DNA from: Paraspadella gotoi
Lineage: Eukaryota; Chaetognatha
Direction of reading: 5' to 3'
DNA length: 64,000 nt
NCBI GenBank assembly: GCA_051294375.1
Contig: CM119264.1
Coordinates: 16,713,245 to 16,777,244, forward strand
In this document: one piece after another, positions 27,114 through 37,034 of the stretch
How positions within the stretch are numbered: position 1 is the stretch's first letter
Layout: each line of letters opens with the position of its first letter
Made by a program: the position numbers and the translations under genes
Notes under the pieces: model-generated
Databases searched by the model: none
What the model was told of the DNA's origin: nothing
What the model saw: only the letters and a program-made list of their open reading frames with translations

Positions 27114-27446
27114 CTGAAGGCGGAAGGAAGGAGTTCGGATATTAATAAACGGTTGTCCTTAAATATCGAATACGAAACGAAATTTGCGGGTAATTTGTCA
27201 TGTATAAATTTAACACCGAATTTTTACACATGAGAGAAAACACTGGTATTGAAAAAAAAAAAAAAAACCGAAAAAACGATTCGTATTTAACGACGAAGTC
27301 ACCGGTCATTCGGAAAGAAATAGACGGAATGGCTGACATTCCCATTAGCCCGAGAATACGTGACTTCTGACCCCCAAAGCCACGAAAGCGATGATGACGT
27401 GTCTTTCGAATGGCCGAAGGGATTTTCACGTCGTTTGAGGTTTTAC

Positions 27447-27655
27447 CTTGGGCAGGACTCTCTTTCGTTCGAACCAAAAGCAGGTCCGGCTCTTTCCCAG
27501 CCGCGCCGCCAAAACGCCCAACGTTGCTCGCGTTGGCGGCGCCGGCGGAGCCGCCAGCGGCACGCGAACACTGCAAGGAAACGTCTTCCTGACTGGAGAT
27601 TTCGTCGTCGTCGTTTGCGGCCACCTCCGCCGCCAAATTCTTCTCTATCATCTCC
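27447..27655 (-). CDS. Kv3/Shaw channel, C-terminal tail exon
   Basis: The acceptor ends TTTTAG; a single G completes an Arg codon carried over from the preceding exon. The peptide starts EMIEKNLAAEVAANDDDE, then SSQEDVSLQC, a Gly/Ala-rich part, and ends KEPDLLLVRTKESPAQ at donor GTAAAA with one base left over. It follows the charged helix of the previous exon, which suggests an amphipathic cytoplasmic segment, then a flexible linker. Confidence 0.7.
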
Positions 27656-28204
27656 CTAAAACGGGTTTTATGAATTTGAAGATATGAATTTGAAAAGTTG
27701 TATGCCAAAGCTGTTTTAATTCTCTTTTCCGTCTCCTTTCGAATTAATTATAAATAAAGCCTACCTATTTTAATGTTTCTCATTCAGTAAGTGGTTCTTT
27801 TGGGCAGTATAACTTTAATATAGAGAGTGGTCTTTTCATACAATTGAAACCAGTGGCTGCGCCAATACATGTAAATCATTTTCAAGGGCTTCAACTGAAA
27901 TATTATTATAGCACTAATAGCATTTTGGTACTTGCAAAAATATATTCTAAATCAAAACAATATATTTTTGTTTTGATATACGATATTGTGGACGCAACAA
28001 GTTTCAGAGTAAGAATGATTTATTCTTGGGGGAAATGAGCGAGGTAAGGTTGGTAAGGTCATGTGGTTTGACCAAGGTTGCGTGTTCTAGATGTTCGTCC
28101 ACAATATATGATTAAAATGCTTTGATCAAGACATAGAATAAGAAATAGAATAAAATAAAATAGAATAAAAAGAAAATTTAAAAAAATATATTTTGTTGAC
28201 TAAC

Positions 28205-28305
28205 CTGGTTCTAAGCTGCTTGAGTTGCTCGTCCAAGACGCTCGAAAGATCCTCATAAGAATCCGGCTGACGTAGAGAGGCGTTGATGAGAAGTCGCTTA
28301 GGTTT
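28205..28305 (-). CDS. Kv3/Shaw channel, post-S6 exon
   Basis: Acceptor CATACTTTTCAG, donor AG|GTTAGT. It encodes KPKRLLINASLRQPDSYEDL then SSVLDEQLKQLRT. The basic start continues the lysine-rich segment that follows S6 in Kv3 channels; the rest looks like a short amphipathic helix. Splice phases match both neighbours. Confidence 0.75.
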
Positions 28306-28455
28306 CTGAAAAGTATGGAAATAGAAATTAGAAATAAAAAAAGATTATTATATTTGACCATGTAGGATTTTCACGGGACTTTTCCTGAAATGAGCTGACA
28401 GTTCTCGAAAGCACGATATATACAGTATAAAAATAGAAACAGGAACTAACGACAC

Positions 28456-28579
28456 CTTCGGCAATTTCATCAGAGCCTGCGCGTGTTGATAGTAAAGCGT
28501 GAAGTTGTTGACGATGACCGGAACTGGAAGCGCAATGACGAAGACGCCGGCGATGGCGCACATGGCACCGATCACGTAA
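28456..28579 (-). CDS. Kv3/Shaw channel, S6 exon
   Basis: The acceptor is CTTCCACTCGCAG, then T TAC GTG. The peptide reads [20 protein letters not shown], followed by [21 protein letters not shown]. It contains the S6 helix with the Pro-Val-Pro gating hinge of Kv channels, followed by VNNF and, a little later, KLPK, the features typical of Kv3/Shaw channels (other Kv subfamilies have VSNF). In the known family S6 lines the inner pore and forms the activation gate. The exon ends in phase 0 at GTGTCG. A plus-strand (CT)n array lies just upstream, at about 28610-28642. Confidence 0.93.
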
Positions 28580-28607
28580 CTGCGAGTGGAAGATGAAACA
28601 CAACTAA

Positions 28608-28646
<39 letters not shown>

Positions 28647-29138
28647 TCTTCACTTTATTCAGAGAAGCTCACTTTCGTTTTCTGATCTCCCTCTAGATTC
28701 CAAACTAATTTAATTTTATTAGCTTTCAGCAGCTTTTCTTCCATCAGATCTTTTCGACGAAATCTCCACTTTTTTTTTTTTAACGAAAAGAAAAATCTCT
28801 TCCGTTCATCTATACGTATGTGAATATAGATTTCATTTCCTCCACGCAAACTCCATTGCAAAGTCTTATTGTTCAGGCAATGAGCCGATTTTATCATTAA
28901 TTTATAAAATAATATCGATGTTTTTAACCCGATTAACGATTCATCATTCTCCTCCAATGCAAATTCAATTATCGAAAACTCTTTTTTTTTTCTTTTTATC
29001 GGCGTCATCACGTGCGGCACCATCGTCGAAATAATCGACCATTCATCTCCATACAAGCGGGAGACTCGACCGAAACCCCATCACGTCCGACTCTCGCGTA
29101 TCATCCCTTACCCGAACCGACGCCCATCCACGACTCAC

Positions 29139-29298
29139 CCCAATGCCGTCCGCGGGCACATGTCCCCGTAACCCAGGGTCGTCATGGTCACGATGGCCCA
29201 CCAGAATCCGATGGGAATGGACTTAAAGTCGTTGTCAAATTCGTCGGTTTCACCCAGTTGCTCCACGAAATACATGAGCGAAGCGAAGATCAGGATTC
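29139..29298 (-). CDS. Kv3/Shaw channel, S5 end and pore exon
   Basis: The peptide reads [20 protein letters not shown], then [20 protein letters not shown]. This is the end of S5, the turret, the pore helix and the potassium selectivity filter TTLGYGD, in the Kv3 form. The donor is GG|GTGAGT and the phase fits the S6 exon. Just 5' of the acceptor (CCCCCACAG) lies a run of N at 29312-29336, so the incoming junction is uncertain. The S4 exon supplies two codon bases where this exon's frame expects one. Confidence 0.93.
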
Positions 29299-29311
29299 CT
29301 GTGGGGGAGAG

Positions 29312-29336
29312 NNNNNNNNNNNNNNNNNNNNNNNNN
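29312..29336. other. Assembly gap (run of N)
   Basis: About 25 unknown bases in the intron between the S4 and pore exons of the channel, next to a (GA)n array at about 29360-29434. Confidence 0.99.
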
Positions 29337-29355
29337 AAAGGGAGAAGGGAGAAAG

Positions 29356-29359
<4 letters not shown>

Positions 29360-29440
<81 letters not shown>

Positions 29441-29553
29441 TTAGGGACTCGTTTTTTTCCATTAGCACAATCCGGACCTCTTCGAAATTTCAGCTGTGAA
29501 GTCAGGCGAAAGAGCCTCTTTTCACCGTCTTTTTTCTGTCATTAGCGCTCTCT

Positions 29554-29629
<76 letters not shown>
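29360..29629. repeat. (GA)n and (CT)n arrays facing each other
   Basis: Within one intron (29299-29671), a (GA)n array at about 29360-29434 is followed by a (CT)n array at about 29548-29629, next to an assembly gap. The two are complementary and could form a hairpin on one strand, which may explain the sequencing gap. Confidence 0.9.
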
Positions 29630-29633
<4 letters not shown>

Positions 29634-29671
29634 CCATTTTGCTCGTCAATTCCTGTCATAAACTTCCTCAC

Positions 29672-29835
29672 CGATCAGCACTGAAGATAATGAGGAGGAA
29701 GAGTTCCTTGGCGGAGGCTTTGATGGTGTGGATGAGTATTCTTAAGTCCCGCGAAGTGTCTCGTGCAATTTGAAGATGCCGAAAAATCCGTATGAGTTTA
29801 AGAGCGTTGAAGAAGATGAAGAGATGATCGCTTGC
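29672..29835 (-). CDS. Kv3/Shaw channel, S4 voltage-sensor exon
   Basis: The acceptor CTTCCTCTTCGTCGCCAG gives phase 0. The peptide starts ASDHLFIFFNALKLIRIFRH, followed by LQIARDTSRDLRILIHTIKA, then SAKELFLLIIFSA (start of S5). S4 has a basic residue or Gln at every third place: Lys, Arg, Arg, Gln, Arg in ALKLIRIFRHLQIAR. The S4-S5 linker HTIKAS matches HTLRAS of Kv3. One residue more than the family is present between the last S4 Arg and LRIL. The exon ends two bases into a codon at GTGAGG, which does not fit the pore exon by one base, so a small indel is likely nearby. The minus-strand frame ending at 29742 is a shadow. Confidence 0.85.
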
Positions 29836-29973
29836 CTGGCGACGAAGAGGAAGTAATTAAACAACTTCTCGCCAATTTCTGAATATGGATTCGCTGAATA
29901 GAAAAGCCTAACCAAGTCTAAACGATTCATCGAAAAACGTGACAAGTGACCAAGTGAATTCAAATTGACTCAC

Positions 29974-30148
29974 CCGTGAGTCCCCGTCGAAAACTTGCGT
30001 GATAATTAACTCGATGTAAAAAGGGAAGCGTCCCGTCACGTCGATCACGTTGAGAGGGACCGAGGCAGAACTTCCGCTTGTTCCGGCCGCCACCACGAAG
30101 CGGATGGGCAATTTCGAGAGAGTAAAAGTAGACGTTGCAAATCGGTTT
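29974..30148 (-). CDS. Kv3/Shaw channel, S2-S3 exon with frame breaks
   Basis: The acceptor TCCCCTTGCAG and donor CGG|GTGAGT bound 175 bases. Family matches are spread over two frames. PICNVYFYSLEIA (S2 with its Cys and Glu) and RNKRKFC (S2-S3 loop) are in one; IRFVV (end of S2) and LNVIDVTGRFPFYIELIITQ (S3) are in another. The exon must take one base from upstream and leave in phase 0, needing length 2 modulo 3, but has 1 modulo 3. The switches coincide with homopolymer or CT steps (AAACC, TTTT, CTCTC, CCC). I think these are sequencing indels; decay of the gene is less likely because the flanking pore and S6 exons are intact. Confidence 0.75.
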
Positions 30149-30273
30149 CTGCAAGGGGAATTGGAAATTGATAAAAACAGTATTTATCTGTCTCTATTTA
30201 TTACGTACATATATATTTAGTACGAATTATTGAATTATTGTTATGGGATCTCTCTCTCTCTCTCTCCTTCTCT

Positions 30274-30322
<49 letters not shown>

Positions 30323-30679
30323 CTCTCTCTCACGATTCATCCGTTCCTCCCCCATTCCATCTTTTCCGGCCGTAAGCCCCCACCCCCCCGACCAGTCGAA
30401 GGATAATGATTCGGCCAGTCCTCATTAATAATTCATAACTCGTCACGCGACTGAAGGAAACAGAATTTATAATTCATCGATTCAAAATTCACTCGCGGCT
30501 TAACTACCTGTCATCTGAAGGCAAAAGATGAGGTTCGAACTTTAGCTCATCGTATTCGTAATGGCGACGCGATTCATAAAGACCCCTTCTTTAATTATTT
30601 AACGCCTATCTTCCCCATTAACAAAACGGCCAACAAATACCCAACGACCTTTTCTTCCATTTTTTTTTCAATATTTCAC

Positions 30680-31490
30680 CTGCAATGTCCAGCGACGGAT
30701 GCGCTCTCGTCTTTGCGATGAATTTTCTCACGGTGATCGTGTCCTTGTCTCGACGCCGCGGTTTTCCCTTCGCCACCCGACGCGCCGCTTGAGGCGCCCG
30801 TTCGGACTCCTCGTCCACTTTGAGTCCCGGCGACATCCGCTCGGCTTCCGAAGGCATAGAGGGGATTCTCTTGGACCTCCGTCGTTTGTTCGTCAAATTT
30901 GTCGTCGACGGCAAAGTTGGAGTATCTTTCGGGGCCGACGAAGGAGGCGTCGTGGTGGACGAATTCTTCAGCGACGCCGGAGTCACTTTTTCATTCTCCA
31001 ATGCGGAGTTGTTGGCAGCGACGATCGAGTCGGCCACTTCGTTCAATTCTTTCTTTTCGATCACAGATATCGAATGAGGCGAAACTTCGTCGGGCGATCG
31101 AGACGAGTTGGACGACAAATTGACAGCGGCGACGTCGTCCGAAACGACGTCCGTGGCGCCCTCCCTGACCGCGGTTTTCCCAGTTCGTGAATCAAAGCCA
31201 CCGACGTATTCGTAAATCGTGGGGGCGTTGACGTCCGATAAAAGGTCGCCGTCCGAGGCGGGGAGACGGTCCGAAGAAGTCCGCGACCGGTTGGAAAAAA
31301 GCGGGAAGACGTTCGAGGCCCCCGTGGCGTTGACGCACGACGAAATAACGACCGGACGAACGGTTCGGGGCGGCGCGATGCTCCATCCCGGCGTCGCGTT
31401 CCCGATGGGCACTCTGACGTATTCGTGAGTCTCGAGGCAATAGGCACCGATGGAAATGACGACGAAGAGAATGGATATCCACGCCAGAAC
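30680..31490 (-). CDS. Kv3/Shaw channel, S1 and long S1-S2 loop exon
   Basis: An 811-base exon, open throughout. The acceptor is TTTAACAG and the donor GCAG|GTGAAA. It starts VLAWISILFVVISIGAYCLE then THEYV, the S1 helix with the conserved CLETHE of Kv channels. It ends TRAHPSLDIA, matching the HPAL-type segment just before S2. Between them are about 240 residues with no family equivalent: Ser/Thr/Pro-rich, with N-X-S/T sequons GNAT, VNAT, SNRS, NLSSNSS, NNSA, KNSS and TNLT, then a basic stretch (NKRRRSKRIP, KGKPRRRDKD). In Kv topology this loop is extracellular, so heavy N-glycosylation is expected. Typical Kv3 S1-S2 loops are a few tens of residues. An unspliced intron is unlikely, since the frame stays open and both phases fit. 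Confidence 0.85.
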
Positions 31491-33035
31491 CTGTTAAACC
31501 ATAATTTGGGAATAATAATATTAATTAAATACGAATGACAAATTTTCTTATCGATTTTGATGGTGAGTTCAACGTACACAAAACGAGGCGGATCATAAAA
31601 AAAATTACATGGTGCACTTTCCTTCTCAACGAAATCTTCGCGTTTCGAGGGTTCAACCAGAGGTGAACTTTTTTCGCGGCGAACCGACTCTTCCCTACTT
31701 TTTTCTCTCCTTTTTTTCGCCTTCCTTTTTTTTTTTTTTTTTTTTCTACGCGCCATATTTCCCGGTTGGCCGGATGATGAACTCCGCATGTTGGTAATTT
31801 TTAGTCGGAGATTCCTTCCCTTACCGTCCGGCCCCCTGATCGCTCCGCTCATTGCTTCGCTCATCGCTCCCTTATTTCTTGTTACCCCAACTCCCCTTCC
31901 CGCCCCCTTCTCCCTTTTCTTTTCTCCGTTTTTTCAACACTTTCTTCGCTCCCTCATCTCGCTCTCCGACAACGCCGCCACCACCCCCTTTCTACAACCC
32001 ATCAATCCACTATCTACCCCCCCCCCGCCTTCCCCATATTCCCCACCAGCCACCACCCCTGGCAACCCCATCACTCTTTTGCCACCATCACTCCGTCTCC
32101 CCTTTTCCGACGTTGGGTCGTGACGCGAGTCAACGACAGGTTCCGAATACCGGGCCAGGTGTTTCCTCATCGTTTCTTATTTCCCTTCATCAGCTTCGCG
32201 AGTCCGAGTTTTAAACATTTATTCTTTCAAACCGACGGACGAAGGTTCCAGATGTTACGGAGGAGTTTTCCGCTACTTTCCTCTCTTTTTCCCCCCATCT
32301 TATCCTCTATGCGCTATTCTCTCATAACCTAACCGATAAAAAAAAGTAATTTTTTTTCCCAAATTTATGGCCGAAATTTTGCGTCATTAGCGACTTGCGA
32401 GGTGACTATGAAATCGTCGGTGGAGGCGAAAGAAAATGTGCCACGAGGCGAGACGGTTAAAAAAAACCCTAAATTCAACCACATCTCTATTTTGCGCGAT
32501 ACTGGTTTTCATAATTTATGTTGCCTTTTTTTTCCCCTCTCACCCGTTCTGTTGCCATCATCCATTTTCTTCGCGACTCTTCTCCCTGCATTACTTGCCC
32601 CGTTCTCTCCACGCTTCAAGCCCTGTTTTTTCAAAGGTGATAACCCCGTCACAATTTTTTTTCCAGCATCGTTCCATCCCTTTCACAATCTCACAACGTT
32701 ATCAGCGACTGGGTATTGTGCTAAGGGCTTGGCGTCGTTTTGTCAAAATGGAATGATTTTTCGTCCTAGTTTGTTTGCTTTTTCCCAGAAAGTCATCGAC
32801 TCGAAGCGTCGAAATAGTGTCGTCCGTAGCCTTACATACTCACAACTTCCAATGTAATGCAATGCAACTCAAAGTTGTCCTCTCCAGCAAAGGAATATTT
32901 TCCTCGCCTCGCGAAAATGAATGAAACGCAGACGAAATATTCAGACGAAAAATCCCATGAGTTCAGGAAAAGAAGGAAACGAAGCGATCACGGGATCTCC
33001 GCGTAATTACGGAGTCGACTGCTCGCCTCCGCCTC

Positions 33036-33087
<52 letters not shown>

Positions 33088-33502
33088 TACTTTTTGTAGA
33101 AAACAAAATTCTCTAGCTGACCTTCACCCCTGACGGGTGGACAGTTTTTGGACATCTGCCAATCTGCCAAACGTATTGAGGCCTGAATTAAATATAAATG
33201 AAGTAAAATAAACGCAACAGGGCGCAAAAAAAGGCACTAAAAAACTGGTTTGCGACTCAGATCTTTTAAGTTTTTAAAGAAAAATTCTCCTTTTCCATCT
33301 GCATAAAAAAAATTAAATCTCCGTAATAAAAAAAAATAAATCGGAATTCAGCCCCCCTAATAATGGGAAGAACTGAGTTCTTCGAACAGGAAAATCCTAC
33401 TCTTCTGTCTTTACGATCGTTGATGTCGCGTCAGAAAATTTCGATGGCCTAGAAGATGTGCTTTTGGAGAAAAGAAAAGACCTTGAAACGGATGCTAAAA
33501 TT

Positions 33503-33618
<116 letters not shown>

Positions 33619-33982
33619 ATTAAGGTTAACATTAAATACTTAAATACATTAGTTATTTAATTAAATAGTAAAATTTTAAGTTCACAACAATTGTTCACGC
33701 AGTTTTTACTCGTTTCTTTTTCACTTTTTTTACTGCAGGAACGCATGTCCAATTATCAAATTATAATAAAAAGTCATTACTTTTAGATTCTTGTTGTAAA
33801 CTTCTAAAAAATTTGGGACATTCTAACTTTCTCGTCGAAACAGCTCTTATCACCAAGTCGAAGCAACTGAAGATTTGTTGGGTTCAGTCTTTTTTTTTTC
33901 TCTTTTCAGGCTCGATTTCTTCTCCGTCCTTTCATCCCTCACCGTTTTGAAAAGCTAGTCTCCTACGTAAAACTTCTTTTTA

Positions 33983-34200
33983 GTTGCGACGCTAATACTC
34001 GTGAAGCAACTCTATGTATATTGTATAAGTCACTTTTTTGTCGGTAGTTCTGTCGGCCTGTCCAAATTAATATAACCAAAAACGTATACAACTAAAGTAA
34101 TAATTTTTAATCATTCTTGTTAATTAAGGCTCATAGATACCTTGAGACTCTTCTGAAGTCTGAAGCGACATGTTAAAAATTGCAATCTAAAAAGAAACTG
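33983..34200 (+). mobile_element. MITE-like element, partial copy
   Basis: The left end GTTGCGACGCTAATACTCGT, then AGCAACTCTATG, ATAAGTCAC and CTGTCGGCCTGTCC, is a diverged form of the element at 15.55 kb. No clear right end. Confidence 0.4.
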
Positions 34201-35463
34201 GTAAAATAAACAAAATTGAACGGAAAGATTTTCTAGGTCATCTTTTCTTTCGACGCCCTCTTGCCTGACCTGACCATCTTCTTCAACCTCTTTCCGCGAT
34301 CACAACAATCCGACTCATAAAAAAACGTTAAACCGAAACAATGTGCTTTAATATAAAATGATATACGTGGATGCAAATAATACTCTCCATAATATACTTA
34401 TATTTATACAATTATAATTTTATCATCATAATCTTACAATTATTGAATGAAATTCAACCCAAGTTTTCTACGATAACGATTTAAAAAAGCTTAACAAAAA
34501 TATAATATAATAAGTAAGTTTAAGTGAGAGGTTGACCCCAACCTCCTCCCGAGCTCTCGCCGTCGCGAAAAGAAAAAAGAGAAGGGATGGGGGGGAGGTG
34601 AGTGAAGTAATCCGATCCTATTTATTGTCATCAAACTAGACGTTAGGTCGTCATCTCGCCGGCGGCCATCTTGAGCGCCATCCATTTATTTTTTTTTTCT
34701 TCTGCATCGTCGTCGTCGGCTCCGTCATCGTGTTTATTTATTTTTGTTTATGTCTTCGTAATCCACCATTTAATCGTCCGTGCTCCGGGGATCTTGATGA
34801 TTTTTTTGATTTTTTTATTCCTATAATTTTTTTAAAAATTTCATATTGTAGGGAGGGCGGAGATATCCGACGACTGTTCGCTGCCGAGAGGGGAGTAAAT
34901 TTCTCTTTTCTTCAGTTCGCATCAACATATTTCAAGCATTAAGACTTTTCTGATCGTCTCTCCCTCATAGTCATACTCGACCTTTCGCCTTCTCATATTC
35001 TTATCTTCGACGAATGGCGCAAATAGGATTCGTCCTCGTCACCCACTAACCTCTCGAAGAACAACGGATCGAAGTTAAACTTAAATCTTCAGTGACGGTA
35101 GCGAAGGTGGCGGCGGAGGCGGCGCAAGAGGCTTCTCCGTCTCAATGCTCAGGAAACCATCAACCAACGAGAGCCACTAGAACCTCTCGGTCAACTCCAA
35201 AGACCTCGCCTCCAAATCCAGCGATAGCGACGACATCCCGGTGATCAATCATGGCCTGAAAGTCGCTCCGGCCGCAGCCGCCGTGCCGCTGGCGCCGCTA
35301 CCGACGATGCAGCTACAGTTTAACGCTGTCGGCTGCCGTTGCTAAGGTTCGTCTAAGCAAAATCTATGTCAGTCGATGGAAACAATTAGAAAAGCAATGG
35401 GTTTGATGCTGAAATTCTATTTCTTTATAAAGAAATAAAAGTATTTAAAATATTCAAAAGGGA

Positions 35464-35494
<31 letters not shown>

Positions 35495-35557
35495 CAATAA
35501 AAGATTTGCTATAAATAGATAAATAAAAAGAAGGTGAGAAAGAAAGATAAAAAAGGA

Positions 35558-35848
35558 AAACAAGAACGGTAATTCTAATGTGTTGCGCCACAGTAACTTT
35601 ATTTTCACGTGTATTTCCCTTTGATCACATGATATTATATATGATAAAACTAAAAAACTTTCTTATGTCATGACATGACTAAAAATCTTTCTTATTATAT
35701 GCACTGCTATACCAACTATAGGCAAATTATATACATTTTTAATGTAAGTAGGACAGACCGATGGACAGACATAACGACGGACGGACTAACCGACCGACCC
35801 ACCGAAAAGTGACTTATAGAGTTGCACCGCGAGTACTCGCGGTGCAAC
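35558..35848 (-). mobile_element. MITE-like element, complete inverted copy
   Basis: This is the best-preserved copy, in reverse orientation. It starts AACGGTAATTCTAATGTGTT and GCGCCACAGTAACTTTA. It ends with GGACAGACCG, several CGACCGAC units, AAAGTGACTTATAGAGTTGC and a perfect 28-base palindrome at 35821-35848 (core CCGCGAGTACTCGCGG). Length is about 290 bases, with no coding capacity. Confidence 0.6.
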
Positions 35849-36294
35849 TAAAGAGAGAGAGAGAGAGTGAGTGAGTGAGAGAGAGAGAGCCTAAATTTTA
35901 AGAATTGCTATATTTTTTCCATAGTTACCAAACTGATACTTACTGATATAGTGACTAGTGAGGCAACAACAATAACGACGCGACGCCGTGGACGACAACG
36001 ACAAGCAAGGTACTTCGTTTGCCTACAGTGAATAATAACAACGTTCGAGCTCTGATCGCTCGGCTCAAAATAACAACGACAACAACAAGGCGAAAGTCGC
36101 TTCTCGTTCGTCGCGACTTCGTTTCCAATGCTATTTTTAGCTTTAGTCCCGTGCCAAAATTGGGGGCTGTGGGCGGAGGAAGAGGGGTGGTGGGAGGAAT
36201 GAGGGGCGTTGCGGTTTAAGTCATTACGAAAGGAGGGCGTGTGTGACAATAAGGACACCGGACCGAGGAGGTGTGTTACTTTAAATGTTAATAA

Positions 36295-36600
36295 CTATGT
36301 AAGGCAACTCTATATGGTATTTTTCGGTCGGTCGGACGATCTGTCCGCGCGTAGGTCTGGCCCACGTACGTTTTAAATGTTTATAACTGAATCAATTAAG
36401 TTCATATTTGGTAGAAAGGATCAAAAAACGATCATATGTCCAGAAAATCGATCCGATCAGAAAGTTAATGCAACCTATTTCATGTAAAATTTGGTTGTTT
36501 TACTTAATACTTAACAAAAGTAACAAGACATAGGATGTTGTAAAGTGGTTGTTTTCAGTAAAGTCAGTAAAGTAGTAAAAATCAGTAAGCGACAAACAAG
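36295..36600 (+). mobile_element. MITE-like element, diverged copy
   Basis: GCAACTCTATATGGTATTTT, GGTCGGTCGG, then GTTTTAAATGTTTATAACTG and TTCATATTTGGTAGAA. The same internal words (TTAAATG, ATATTTGGTAGAAG) occur at 12.36-12.43 kb. Confidence 0.4.
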
Positions 36601-36979
36601 CATAAGAAAGCACCGACAATTATAGCATTTTTAGTTTTTTTAAATAATCTTAATAATAATATATCTCTACTTAACCCAAACAACCACCTGCACCACCGCG
36701 TATATGTTTTCATTATCTACCTATCTTAAGAAAAATTAAAGAAACGATTAAATGATTAATTTAACCATACCTCGAACAACTTAACAACTAAAACCTCCCC
36801 ATTTCCTTAAAGTTATAAAACCCCTTTTCACTCCTTCGATTTCTCCAGCAAAACTAATTATAAACTAGAAATCGAGATGGAAAATTAATGACGATTCTCG
36901 CGTCGTAACCGTCCTTAAGACGCTCTTCCGCTCCGGCGTGAACGATGAAAGAAAGGGCAGGTGTTGCCAGAGAGAGAGA

Positions 36980-37034
<55 letters not shown>

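Noticed and set aside
31850-32860. Several Pro/Ser/Phe-rich plus-strand frames
   Set aside because: The sequence is pyrimidine-rich DNA with overlapping open frames and no exon signals.
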